From positions 2,236,001 to 2,300,000 of the forward strand of contig NZ_CATKVU010000006.1 in NCBI RefSeq assembly GCF_949820605.1: a stretch of 64,000 nucleotides of DNA, in the 5' to 3' direction. Both the position numbers and the translations under genes were made by a program. The notes beneath the pieces were generated by a model. It did no database searches and had not been told where the DNA came from. It worked only from the letters and a program-made list of their open reading frames with translations. This stretch comes from Segatella copri. Its GTDB lineage: Bacteria > Bacteroidota > Bacteroidia > Bacteroidales > Bacteroidaceae. This document shows positions 38,073 to 47,743 of this stretch, piece by piece; the stretch's first letter is position 1, and each line of letters opens with the position of its first letter.

Positions 38073-38172
38073 TTTGTTGATTTTAACTCCAATTTAAAGT
38101 GAAGTTTATTCATTTTATTGTAAATAATATATAAAAAAAGAAGGAAAATTCTTTATATTAGTGTTTTATTTG

Positions 38173-38180
38173 TACTTTTG
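38173..38180 (+). promoter_or_regulatory. defence operon promoter -7 box
   Basis: TACTTTTG fits TAnnTTTG, 22 bases before the regulator ATG, in a very AT-rich stretch (38073-38202) that holds no gene. Confidence 0.65.
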
Positions 38181-38202
38181 CAAGAAAAGAAATTCATAGA
38201 AT

Positions 38203-38412
38203 ATGGCAAGTAAGAATTTGAATCGGATAAAAGTTGTCCTTGCAGACAAGCAACGGACTAACAAATGGTTGGCAGAACAATTGGGAAAAGATAAAACCAC
38301 CATATCGAAATGGTGTACGAATTCAAGTCAGCCAGACTTAGAAAGTTTAATGAAGACTGCTAAACTTCTTAATGTAGAAATTACAGAACTTCTTAGAACA
38401 AACATAGAATAA
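38203..38412 (+). CDS. XRE-family helix-turn-helix regulator
   Basis: The 69-residue protein is a single Cro/CI-type HTH domain: NKWLAEQLGKDKTTISKW is the helix-turn-helix and CTNSSQPDLESLMKTAKLL completes the fold. Size and position directly ahead of a DNA methyltransferase match controller (C) proteins of restriction-modification systems, which time methylase before nuclease expression. Operator sites were not identified. Confidence 0.85.
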   Translation: MASKNLNRIKVVLADKQRTNKWLAEQLGKDKTTISKWCTNSSQPDLESLMKTAKLLNVEITELLRTNIE

Positions 38413-38458
38413 AAAACATCAAAAATATTATAACAAAGTTCAATTAAAGATTGTAAGT

Positions 38459-39316
38459 ATGAAACCAATCATAAAATACCGTGGTGGGAAAAGCAAGGAA
38501 ATAAAGAATTTCTTACACTTTATTCCTTGCAATTATAAGAGATATGTAGAACCTTTTGCAGGAGGGGCTGCTCTATTTTTCTATTTAGAGCCACAATGTG
38601 CCTTAATAAATGACATAAATTCTAAACTTATAGATTTTTATTGGACAGTTCAAAATAATTATGACGAATTAAAAAAAGAGTTAATAAGATTGGAAAAAAT
38701 ATATCAATTTAATCAAAAAGAGTATGAAGAGCTAAAAAAAGGGGGGCAGCAAGATTTTGTTGAAAATAAGAATGAATACTTATATTATTCACTTAGAGAC
38801 ATGTTTAATGGAAAGATAGAAAAAAAGTATCTAGATGCCACTTTATACTATTTTATAAACAAGACTTCGTATTCTGGTATGCTGAGATTTAACTCAAAAG
38901 GAGAATTCAACGTACCATTTGGAAGATATAAAAATTTCAATGCAGCTTTTGTTTCAGAAGAGCATCATGCTCTACTGAAAAGAACTAAGATTACGAAGGG
39001 AGATTATTCCAAGATATTTGATACATGTTCTACAGAGGATTTTGTCTTTTTGGATCCACCATATGATTGTGTGTTTACAGATTATGGAAATGTTAATGAA
39101 ACTGATTTCTTGGAAGATAGTCAAATTAAGTTGGCACAAGATTTTCGTAATTTATCAGCAAAATCATTAATGATCATTGGGAAGACGGAACTCACGGAAC
39201 ATTTATACAAACCATATATAAAGGCTGAGTATTCTAAGAAATATGCTGTAAATATACGAAATCGTTTCAAAGCAGAAAGTACTCATTTAATTATTACAAA
39301 TTATAAATTGAAGTAA
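38459..39316 (+). CDS. D12-class adenine-N6 DNA methyltransferase (Dam-like)
   Basis: The 285-residue enzyme transfers a methyl group from SAM to adenine in DNA. The N-terminal IKYRGGKSKE is the SAM-binding FxGxK-type motif, YVEPFAGGAALFF is motif I and D199-P-P-Y202 is the catalytic motif. The family includes Dam, DpnM and MjaIII (GATC), but the target cannot be read from sequence. GC is much lower than in the surrounding chromosome. The stop is two bases from the next start, so it is tightly coupled to the McrB gene and probably protects host DNA from it. Confidence 0.9.
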   Translation: MKPIIKYRGGKSKEIKNFLHFIPCNYKRYVEPFAGGAALFFYLEPQCALINDINSKLIDFYWTVQNNYDELKKELIRLEKIYQFNQKEYEELKKGGQQDFVENKNEYLYYSLRDMFNGKIEKKYLDATLYYFINKTSYSGMLRFNSKGEFNVPFGRYKNFNAAFVSEEHHALLKRTKITKGDYSKIFDTCSTEDFVFLDPPYDCVFTDYGNVNETDFLEDSQIKLAQDFRNLSAKSLMIIGKTELTEHLYKPYIKAEYSKKYAVNIRNRFKAESTHLIITNYKLK

Positions 39317-39318
39317 AG

Positions 39319-41070
39319 ATGGACTCTATAACTCGTATCAAGGAATACATAAAGCAAAACTTTCCTAATTGGAAAAAAATTGCATATTCTGAATTCAATG
39401 ATAAAATTGATTTCAGAACAGATTGGAGTGAATTGTATAAAATACATGACGAAGAGGTAATACTGATTTCTTATACGAATATCAGTATTACTGGCACAGA
39501 TCGTCCTAAGCCTCAACTTAGGGTCTTTTTAGATGAATACAAGAAGCCATTTTATTTCGCAAAACAACATCAGTTGCGATATTATTTGTTTTCTATATTT
39601 ACCAAAGATGACAAAATGGCTAAAGGTTTGAATAATTTCAATCCTAAGGAATATATAATCTCAATTGAAACCAACCTTGATAAAGAAGGTTCTAGAAGAG
39701 ATTTAAGAAGTATCTATGACTATGCAAATGAAAAAATAAACGGTAGGAAATTTTTGAAATGTTCCCGTTCAAATTATAAGGCAGATATCAACGAAGCTTC
39801 ATTTATCTACATTGGAACTCCTGAGGCACCACATAAAGAGATTTTCGAAAATTTTGTTGACATATTTGACTCAAGACCGTATCTTAATTCGACAACAGAA
39901 GAAAATATTCATATAGAAGAAAAAAATTTAGGAGCGAATATAACCAATCCTTACCGCCCCTACATCACAGCCATCAAGTCGAAGCCCTTTCTTCTGCTTG
40001 CTGGCATCTCGGGTACAGGCAAGAGCCGTATCGTAAGAGAGTTGGCTAGAGCGTGTTGGGAAGAAGGCTCGGAAGAGTACAATGCACAGAAGCCGAAGAA
40101 CTTCCAAATGGTGCAGGTGAAACCGAATTGGCACGACTCAAGCGACTTGATAGGTTACGTAAGTCGAGTGAGTGGCAAGGCGGAGTATGTAGCAGGTGAT
40201 TTTCTCCGCTTTGTTGCTAAGGCATGGGAAGATGAGGACACACCATATTTCCTTTGCTTGGATGAAATGAACCTAGCCCCTGTTGAGCAGTATTTCGCAG
40301 AATACCTCAGTGTGGTGGAGTCGCGCAAGAGCCACGAAGACGGCACAGTGACGACCGACCCTATACTTGAAAAGGTTGACGAGGAATGGTATTTCAACCT
40401 GACGGCTTCGCTGACGACTGATGAGGATGTGAGAAAGCAGTTCAACGAAAGTGGAATCAGTATTCCGCAGAATCTTATCGTTGTCGGCACAGTCAATATG
40501 GACGAAACGACATTCTCATTCTCACGCAAGGTCCTCGACCGTGCCATGACCATCGAAATGAACGATGTTGACCTGCATGGAGGACTGACTGAGCGTAACG
40601 AACAAATAGGCAAGTTGGGCAAGGCAGAATTGATTGGCAATGCCGTGGAAGGAGTAGATGTATATGCCGGCAACAAGGATGTCTGCGAGAAGGTACTGAC
40701 TTATCTTGATGCTGTAAATGCTGTGTTGAACGGAACCCCATTCAAGGTAGCCTACCGAACACGCAACGAGTTTCTGCTGTATGTGGTAAATAATCTTCCT
40801 TACAACAAGGATGAGAACGAAACAGAATTGGAACCAGGATATGTCGTAGCCCGTGCCTTGGACGAGATAACGAGCATGAAGGTATTGTCGCGCATTGAGG
40901 GTGATGATACCAAGGTGAGCGATGAGTTTATCGACCGACTACGCAAGACCATAGAAGATGGACTAAAGGCGGTATCGGGCGAAGAACAGACCATAACCTC
41001 TATTTCCTTGGCGAAGTTGAAGGAGATGAAGGCAAAACTTGCATCGGGATATACAAGTTTCTGGAGTTAA
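39319..41070 (+). CDS. mcrB: McrB-like AAA+ GTPase of restriction system
   Basis: The 583-residue protein has an N-terminal recognition-type domain (1-~205, resembling MrcB_N/DUF3578) and a C-terminal McrB AAA+ motor. Walker A GISGTGKS begins at residue 229, Walker B is FLCLDEMNLAPVEQYFAEYL, and VGTVNMDETTFSFS holds the sensor/NxxD GTP-specificity region. McrB motors use GTP to translocate DNA and drive the partner nuclease. The N-domain is AT-rich while the motor from ~39,945 on is clearly richer in GC, indicating domain replacement. A 17-base gap leads to the nuclease gene. Confidence 0.88.
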   Translation: MDSITRIKEYIKQNFPNWKKIAYSEFNDKIDFRTDWSELYKIHDEEVILISYTNISITGTDRPKPQLRVFLDEYKKPFYFAKQHQLRYYLFSIFTKDDKMAKGLNNFNPKEYIISIETNLDKEGSRRDLRSIYDYANEKINGRKFLKCSRSNYKADINEASFIYIGTPEAPHKEIFENFVDIFDSRPYLNSTTEENIHIEEKNLGANITNPYRPYITAIKSKPFLLLAGISGTGKSRIVRELARACWEEGSEEYNAQKPKNFQMVQVKPNWHDSSDLIGYVSRVSGKAEYVAGDFLRFVAKAWEDEDTPYFLCLDEMNLAPVEQYFAEYLSVVESRKSHEDGTVTTDPILEKVDEEWYFNLTASLTTDEDVRKQFNESGISIPQNLIVVGTVNMDETTFSFSRKVLDRAMTIEMNDVDLHGGLTERNEQIGKLGKAELIGNAVEGVDVYAGNKDVCEKVLTYLDAVNAVLNGTPFKVAYRTRNEFLLYVVNNLPYNKDENETELEPGYVVARALDEITSMKVLSRIEGDDTKVSDEFIDRLRKTIEDGLKAVSGEEQTITSISLAKLKEMKAKLASGYTSFWS

Positions 41071-41087
41071 AAAGATTATAGAATAAT

Positions 41088-43280
41088 ATGGAGCTATTGA
41101 CGATTGAGCACATAGATTTTACAATGATTGTAGAATGTACCAAGTTCGACAGGATTTGGAGCAAGGCCAAGAGTAATGTGGGAGAAGCCAATCTGCTTTC
41201 CACTTACTCGTGGTCGGAAGGTGTCGTGTCCGTAAAGCGGACTGCAGAAAATGACACAGACATCAGCATAGAACAAGGAGTACAAGCTCCTGCCGTATTC
41301 TTCGACAATGCCGACTATCCTATTTGGATAGAATTCGGAAGCCATGTAAAGAATGCCCAATTCTGTTCCATACTGCAAAACGACAACGACCACTTCTCTT
41401 TCCGCCGACATATCTTGGCTGGTTTCATCAACTACAAGAATGAGATAGGACGGAGCGAGATACAGCTCATCTACAACACCGACAAGGAGACTAAGACATT
41501 CCGTTTCGGCTTCGAGGTGCTCAGCACTAAGCTCGACTACCATGAGCATTGGCGTGCCATCGTGGAGGACATTGAGCGTGAATATCGCATGCTATCGCTC
41601 GACTATATGCGCCGCACCTTTCATGGTTTTGCTCCCGACACCAATGGCGAACACCCCGACATAATATGGTGGAGTGTGTTTGAAGGCGAACAACAGAAGT
41701 TCATAAAGGCTTGCAAAAACATCATCGTTCGTCCTCGCCACCGCTTGCATGGCGAAGAAGCGTATGTAAGAGCTGACAAACTGAAGCAGACACCCTACGA
41801 TATAGAAAACCGCCTTGCCGAACATCGAAAGGAAACAGCCCACCTATACCGAATAGAACAGCAAATACAGTCGAACGACACGCAGGAAAACCGTTTTTTG
41901 AAATTCGCCTTGCATCAAATAAGCAAGCGGTATGAAGAACTGCGCCAACGTATAGAAAACATAAAAACGGCATCAGACACCATGAAGGCTGCTATGCTCG
42001 GCACCTCAAACATTCTAAAACGCCTGCAACGGCATCCTTTCTTTCGCACTGTAGGTAGATTCAAGGGATTGAACCAAGAGAGCATGGTACTGCAAAAGGC
42101 AACAGGCTATAGCCAAGTGTACCGCACATGGAATCTGCTGCGGCGTGCCTATTCGCTCAATGACGGATTGTATCGCTTGCAGACAAAAGACATAGCTACA
42201 CTCTACGAAATATGGTGCTTCATTGAGGTGAGTCATATCGTCAAGGAGCAGCTATGCCTAGATGATGCGGATGTGGAACACCGCAACCGTATGGAGATGA
42301 ACGGTGTGTTCTCATGGGAACTCGGCAAAGGTGAGCACTCACGTATTCTATTCCGCAAGGATGGTGTGGAACTGGTGGAACTTGTGTACAACCCTAAGAA
42401 CACTGAGGCTGAGAACGTCAGCGTAGGACTGAAAGATGTGGTTGTGCCCACTGTACCGCAAAAACCGGACATCGTGCTGCAACTCACCAAGAACGACTTG
42501 CAGCAAGGTATGAAGATGACTTATCTCTTTGATGCCAAATACCGCATTGACGGCAGGGAGCAAGGTGTGGATGTGCCTCCAGAGGATGCCATCAACCAGA
42601 TGCACCGCTACCGTGATGCTATCTATTATCGTGACAATGATGCCAATGCCTTGAAGAAGGAGGTAATAGGCGGATATATTCTCTTCCCTGGTGACGGAGA
42701 GCCAAATGATGTGGCTGTGTCAAAGTTCTACAAGACGATAAAAGAGGTGAATATAGGAGCATTTCCACTTCGTCCGAAAGACACGGAAAACAGAAAGCTG
42801 TTGGAACAGTTCGTTGAAGAACTGATTCACACCAAGTCATATGAGACAATAGCCCATGTTATTCCTCAGAAAGGCGCATACGTGGAAGTTGGCAATCGTG
42901 TGCTTATAGGATTGGTGAAAGAAGACAATACGCAATATCAGAAGTTCATGGACGGAACTGCCACTTTGTATTATACAGGCAAACAGTTTCCTACAACTAT
43001 CGCCCTGCAAGACCTCCACTTCTTTATGCCTTACATCAAAGGACATGGAATGCGTGATGTGTACGAGATAGTCAAAGTACGAACTATTTCGAGCAAAGAG
43101 GCAAAGCAAACGGATAGCGATGATGCAGAAAGCAAGGCTCTGCGCTTGGCTTTCGAACTGAGATATGTGCGCAAGCAATATGCAGATTTTCATTCTGTTG
43201 ATGCAAGTAAATGGATAAGTTACACGTTTATTGATACGACTTTTGATAGGTTGGATGAATGTGTGGTGATTGATAAATAG
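41088..43280 (+). CDS. McrC-like nuclease: DUF2357, PD-(D/E)XK and C-terminal PUA-like region
   Basis: The 730-residue protein has a long N-terminal region of DUF2357 type (to ~300), a helical linker, then a PD-(D/E)XK nuclease core: D461 in KPDIVLQL and D482-A-K484 in YLFDAKYRI, followed by QMHRYRDAI. DUF2357-nuclease proteins pair with McrB-like motors, as in LlaJI and BsuMI. The last ~130 residues (GNRVLIGLVKEDN..., YYTGKQFPTTIALQDLHFF, GMRDVYEIVKV) look like an added PUA/EVE-like fold that could read a modified base. That last assignment is tentative. Confidence 0.82.
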   Translation: MELLTIEHIDFTMIVECTKFDRIWSKAKSNVGEANLLSTYSWSEGVVSVKRTAENDTDISIEQGVQAPAVFFDNADYPIWIEFGSHVKNAQFCSILQNDNDHFSFRRHILAGFINYKNEIGRSEIQLIYNTDKETKTFRFGFEVLSTKLDYHEHWRAIVEDIEREYRMLSLDYMRRTFHGFAPDTNGEHPDIIWWSVFEGEQQKFIKACKNIIVRPRHRLHGEEAYVRADKLKQTPYDIENRLAEHRKETAHLYRIEQQIQSNDTQENRFLKFALHQISKRYEELRQRIENIKTASDTMKAAMLGTSNILKRLQRHPFFRTVGRFKGLNQESMVLQKATGYSQVYRTWNLLRRAYSLNDGLYRLQTKDIATLYEIWCFIEVSHIVKEQLCLDDADVEHRNRMEMNGVFSWELGKGEHSRILFRKDGVELVELVYNPKNTEAENVSVGLKDVVVPTVPQKPDIVLQLTKNDLQQGMKMTYLFDAKYRIDGREQGVDVPPEDAINQMHRYRDAIYYRDNDANALKKEVIGGYILFPGDGEPNDVAVSKFYKTIKEVNIGAFPLRPKDTENRKLLEQFVEELIHTKSYETIAHVIPQKGAYVEVGNRVLIGLVKEDNTQYQKFMDGTATLYYTGKQFPTTIALQDLHFFMPYIKGHGMRDVYEIVKVRTISSKEAKQTDSDDAESKALRLAFELRYVRKQYADFHSVDASKWISYTFIDTTFDRLDECVVIDK

Positions 43281-43297
43281 TAAAAACAAGAAAACAT

Positions 43298-46201
43298 ATG
43301 GACACATCTAAACTCACACCAAATGAAATAGCAGAATCTTGGAAGGGATTGTTTTGCTTTAAAAAAGAAAATGGTACAATCATGGGGCTACGCTCACCTC
43401 AGATTGGAGCTTTACATTCCATGTTAGCTCATGTTGAAGACGGAGAAGAACGTGCTATAGTTGTAATGCCTACAGGAACAGGTAAAACAGAAACTATGCT
43501 TGCCTTTCTCATTGCAAATATGTGCAAAAAAGTTTTTGTTGTTGTTCCATCTGATGCACTTCGAAGCCAAATTGCCAAAAAATTCAAGGATTTGGGACTA
43601 TTGCCAAAATTGGGAATTGTACCACAAGATATAAATAAGCCTATCGTTTCAATGATAAAAAAATCATTGGATGATTCTGCCTGGAAAAATACAATTGATA
43701 AGTCAAACGTCATTATAACGACTATGGCAACTGCGGAGAGAATTTCTCCCAATATCCGGTCATACCTTAGAGAGCAAATTTCGTATTTGTTTGTTGATGA
43801 AGCACATCATTCAAAAGCTCAAACATGGGAGGCTTTCATAAATATCTTCCCACCTAAAAATGTTATAATGTTCACGGCTACACCATTTAGAAATGATGGA
43901 CAAAAATTAGCTGGTAAGGTTGTCTTTAATTTTTCATTAAAGAAAGCACAGGAGCAAGGGATAAAGAATTGCCAAATAGCCAAATATTCAATAGAGGAGG
44001 CTGACAAGGCAATTGCAGGAAAAGCAGTGGCTATTTTGAAATCTGATTTGGAGAATGGATATGACCATATTATTATGGCTCGATGTAAAAGTAAAAAGCG
44101 AGCAGAAGAAGTATATAAAGTCTATCAAGAATACAAAGAATACTCTCCTGTTGTCGTATATAGCGATATGCCAAACAGCTCCATCATATTAAATGAGATA
44201 AAGGAAAAGAAACATAGAATTATTGTCTGTGTCAATATGTTAGGCGAAGGTTATGATCTGCCTCAGTTGAAAATTGCTGCAATACATGATGAGAAACAAA
44301 GTTTGGCAGTTACATTACAATTTATAGGTCGATTTACGAGAACAAATGATATTCGGTTAGGAGCAGCTAGTTTTATAACAAATATAGCATACCCTCCAAT
44401 ACAAGAGGAAATTAATGCACTGTATCAGATGGATGCAGATTGGAATCTGTTATTGCCTCGTATTAACGAAGAAGCAGCAACAGAGCAACAGTCTTTGTCC
44501 TCATTCTTAAGTGGATTTAATGGTGATTTAAAAGATGAAATATCAATGGAGGATATACATCCAGCATTGAGCGCCGAAATATATACCACAGATTCCACGA
44601 CAACGACTTTTAGTAATTGGAAAAAGGCATTGAATAAATCAAACCAATATGATTATATTCTTCATTCTCAGTCAAATGACACTATAGTTATTGTTTTAGG
44701 GAAAAAATCAAAAGTCTTATGGGGAGATACACAAACAGTCAAAAATATTAACTGGGATATTATAATAGTATATTTTGATAGCCAGTACAAAAGAGTTTAT
44801 TTAAATTCTTCTATTAAAATTAAAGGAGAAAGTTTTTTGAAACATCTGTTCTCTAATCCCATAAAATGCGAAAATGACAAGATGTTCCGTGTGTTTGCTA
44901 ATGTCTTAAGACTTCGTTTGTTCAATGTTGGCGCAAGACTGCCAAGAGGAAAGGACATTTCATTTCAGTCCTACTATGGAGGCAGTGTGCAAGATGGTTT
45001 AGATCAGTTGACACAGGGAAGGTTACAAAAAAACAATTTGTTTGGCGTTGGTTACAAGAACGGAAATCTTACTAGTATAGGTTGCTCTTGTAAGGGGAAG
45101 GTTTGGTCAAGAGAAAGAGCGGATTTGCAACACTTCCAAGAGTGGTGTAAGGAAATTGGCAAGATTATTTCTGACGAAAGTATAGATACGAATATTGTAT
45201 TACAGAATACACTTCGTTTTGAGCAAATGTCAGCATTTAAACAAAATAGTCATCCAATTAGTATGGATTGGAATCCTGAAGTGTATGAACATTATACTCT
45301 ATTGGTTCAATTCGCAGATAAGCTTCTATCCTTTAACGAAATTGAATTAACAATAGATGAAGACACAAGTGTCGGAAGAGACATAGTCTTTAGCTTTAGG
45401 CACGAAGACCATTACAGCAAGTATAGAATGACTATTGAAAACAGCAATGCTAAATATACTAAAGTCGATGGTGAAGCGATTGCTTTTATTAATGGTAATA
45501 TGAATATTTCATTGGAAGACTTTTTGAAAGATAGCCCCATGACGATATTCTATGCAGATGACAGTATTTCATATGGAATAAATTACTGCAAACCAAAGAA
45601 TAAAGCAGATGAAATCCCAGAAGAGTTAATATCTACATTAGACTGGGAGAATGTTGATTTATCAAAGGAATCACAACATTCCGCACCTTATGAGACAGAT
45701 TCTATACAATATTATATGGTACAGAAAATTATAGCAGATTATGATTATCTCATTGACGATGATGGAAGTGGCGAAATTGCAGATTTGGTTGGAATAAATA
45801 ATAGTAGTAACATCATCGATATCACTCTATTTCATCTTAAGTTCGCAAGAGAAGGTAGAGTGTCGAAGAGTATAGAAAATCTATATCAAGTGTGTGGACA
45901 AGCACAAAAATCTGTTCGATGGAAATATGTAGGTGGATACAAACTTTTCAATCAGATACTACGCAGAAATGAAAAGAAATTGGATAGAGGAAAGAGTAGT
46001 AGCTTGCTAAAAGGTTCCCTTGAGGATGTTCTAAAACTGAGAGAAGAAGCATCAAATAGAAAAGAATTGCGCTTCCATGTAGTTATAGTCCAACCTGGCA
46101 TGAGTAAATCTACATGTACTCCTGCAATGAAAATATTATTAGGGGGCACGGTTAATGTGCTCCACGAAATGGCAAATATAGATTGCCGCGTTATTTTGTA
46201 G
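43298..46201 (+). CDS. SF2 DEAD/DEAH-box helicase of the defence operon
   Basis: The 967-residue protein has a type III restriction/ResIII-like helicase core: motif I PTGTGKTET (58-66), motif II D167-E-A-H170, motif III FTATPFR and motif VI QFIGRFTRTN near residue 345. About 550 further residues show no domain I recognise. It follows the nuclease gene by 17 bases and shares the low GC of the island. McrBC and LlaJI systems do not normally include such a helicase. It may extend the system or be an adjacent independent defence gene. Confidence 0.85.
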   Translation: MDTSKLTPNEIAESWKGLFCFKKENGTIMGLRSPQIGALHSMLAHVEDGEERAIVVMPTGTGKTETMLAFLIANMCKKVFVVVPSDALRSQIAKKFKDLGLLPKLGIVPQDINKPIVSMIKKSLDDSAWKNTIDKSNVIITTMATAERISPNIRSYLREQISYLFVDEAHHSKAQTWEAFINIFPPKNVIMFTATPFRNDGQKLAGKVVFNFSLKKAQEQGIKNCQIAKYSIEEADKAIAGKAVAILKSDLENGYDHIIMARCKSKKRAEEVYKVYQEYKEYSPVVVYSDMPNSSIILNEIKEKKHRIIVCVNMLGEGYDLPQLKIAAIHDEKQSLAVTLQFIGRFTRTNDIRLGAASFITNIAYPPIQEEINALYQMDADWNLLLPRINEEAATEQQSLSSFLSGFNGDLKDEISMEDIHPALSAEIYTTDSTTTTFSNWKKALNKSNQYDYILHSQSNDTIVIVLGKKSKVLWGDTQTVKNINWDIIIVYFDSQYKRVYLNSSIKIKGESFLKHLFSNPIKCENDKMFRVFANVLRLRLFNVGARLPRGKDISFQSYYGGSVQDGLDQLTQGRLQKNNLFGVGYKNGNLTSIGCSCKGKVWSRERADLQHFQEWCKEIGKIISDESIDTNIVLQNTLRFEQMSAFKQNSHPISMDWNPEVYEHYTLLVQFADKLLSFNEIELTIDEDTSVGRDIVFSFRHEDHYSKYRMTIENSNAKYTKVDGEAIAFINGNMNISLEDFLKDSPMTIFYADDSISYGINYCKPKNKADEIPEELISTLDWENVDLSKESQHSAPYETDSIQYYMVQKIIADYDYLIDDDGSGEIADLVGINNSSNIIDITLFHLKFAREGRVSKSIENLYQVCGQAQKSVRWKYVGGYKLFNQILRRNEKKLDRGKSSSLLKGSLEDVLKLREEASNRKELRFHVVIVQPGMSKSTCTPAMKILLGGTVNVLHEMANIDCRVIL

Positions 46202-46215
46202 TAAATAAATGGAAT

Positions 46216-47706
46216 ATGTCAAACATAAACAAGTTAATAGGCGAAGCAACAGCCTACGATAAGAAACAGCAACTCGAAGTCAAGCGACCTAAGAGTTGGC
46301 TAAAAAGTGTTTCTGCCTTTGCCAATGGCGAAGGCGGAACATTGGTGTTTGGCATTAGTGACGATGACCATGTGGTAGGACTTGCTGATGCTGAAGGTGA
46401 CGCAGAGAGAATAAGTGAGGAGATAAAAACCAAACTTGACCCTATACCTGCAGTCAACCTTGAATTTAAGGAAGTGGATGGCAAGAAGCTTGTGCTACTT
46501 CATGTCTATAAAGGACAAGAGACACCATATTATTATATAGGTGACAAGCAACGATTGGCATTTGTAAGGGTTGGCAATGAATCTGTGGTAGCCGACAGGC
46601 TTCAATTGAAAAGCCTTGTTATGAGAGGTGCAGGTCGTTCGTTTGATGCTATCCCATCACCATACAAGTTTGAGGATATGTCTTTCTCTAAGCTCAAATC
46701 TGTTCATTTTAAGCGATTGAACCAATCGTTTGATGATTGTGATTTCGTTTCATGGGGAATAGTTGACAATGACGGGAAACTAACCAATGCCGGTGCATTA
46801 TTGGCAGATGATTCTCCAATACGTCATTCTCGTATCTTCTGCACACGTTGGAATGGACTTGACATGACAAGTGGTTTGGGCGAGGCTTTGGACGATGCTG
46901 AGCTTGGGGGTAGTGTCATCAGTCAATTGCAAGATGCTGTTGCTTTTGTGAGAAACAACTCTCACAAAAGATGGTGGAAAGAAGCTGAATATCGAGAAGA
47001 ACTGCCAGATTATCCAGAGCGTGCCGTAACTGAAGTGATATGTAATGCCATCATTCATCGTGACTACATGGAGCTTGGCAGTGAAATTCATATAGATATG
47101 TATGATGACCGCATGGAAGTGTATTCCCCTGGTGGCATGTTTGATGGACGATTGATACAACAACTTAATCCTCTGACAGTGCCGTCGAAACGTCGCAACC
47201 CTTTACTTGCAGACTTCTTCCATCGCTTGAAACTCATGGAGCGTAGAGGCAGTGGAATGAAGAAGATTATTGGTGAGTATAAGCGTTTTGAGAACTTGCA
47301 AAATTATCACGCACCAGAATTCAGTTCAAATGCGACAGAATTTCATGTTACTCTATGGAACCTCAATTATGGGGTGGATGTCGTAAAAGACAACCTTCAT
47401 GTCATAAATGAGGTAAATGATGTCGTAAAAGATGTCGTAAAAAAGACGGATGATGTCGTAAAAGGAAAAGCAAATGTCACAAAAGAATTTGCAAAAACTC
47501 AACGACAAATCTATAAGTTGATTTCTCAGATGCCTCAAATCAGTGCTGCCCAAATGTCGGAAAACATGGGGATTTCTTTACGACAAGTTCAACGATACCT
47601 CAAACAGCTTTCCGACCAAAACCTAATTGTAAGAGAAGGAGGTCGCAAAAATGGCGTTTGGAAAATCTTGGACGATGAATACGAAGGCTTCTTTAAAAGA
47701 ATATAA
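46216..47706 (+). CDS. AlbA_2/Schlafen-type ATP-binding protein with winged helix
   Basis: The 496-residue protein starts with an AlbA_2 domain (LEVKRPKSWLKSVSAFANGEGGTLVFGI). A middle part typical of these RecG-like regulators follows (YPERAVTEVICNAIIHRDYMELGSEIHI, RNPLLADFFHRLKLMERRGSGMKKI). It ends in a winged helix (ISAAQMSENMGISLRQVQRYLKQL). Between them is a VVKD/VVKK-rich repeated linker. The ATG at 46216 is preferred to a TTG at 46183 that would overlap the helicase. Similar genes ride inside restriction loci in Bacteroidota; their role is unclear, perhaps regulatory. Confidence 0.82.
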   Translation: MSNINKLIGEATAYDKKQQLEVKRPKSWLKSVSAFANGEGGTLVFGISDDDHVVGLADAEGDAERISEEIKTKLDPIPAVNLEFKEVDGKKLVLLHVYKGQETPYYYIGDKQRLAFVRVGNESVVADRLQLKSLVMRGAGRSFDAIPSPYKFEDMSFSKLKSVHFKRLNQSFDDCDFVSWGIVDNDGKLTNAGALLADDSPIRHSRIFCTRWNGLDMTSGLGEALDDAELGGSVISQLQDAVAFVRNNSHKRWWKEAEYREELPDYPERAVTEVICNAIIHRDYMELGSEIHIDMYDDRMEVYSPGGMFDGRLIQQLNPLTVPSKRRNPLLADFFHRLKLMERRGSGMKKIIGEYKRFENLQNYHAPEFSSNATEFHVTLWNLNYGVDVVKDNLHVINEVNDVVKDVVKKTDDVVKGKANVTKEFAKTQRQIYKLISQMPQISAAQMSENMGISLRQVQRYLKQLSDQNLIVREGGRKNGVWKILDDEYEGFFKRI

Positions 47707-47743
47707 ACGATAAAGGCAGGTGGCTAAATCCATAAAAACACAT

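Noticed and set aside
37851..47732. Second similarity at the island edges (GGTGGAAATCCATA near 37851 versus GGTGGCTAAATCCATA near 47719)
   Set aside because: Short, gapped and at different distances from the 110-bp repeats; could be chance, so not used as evidence for a longer repeat.
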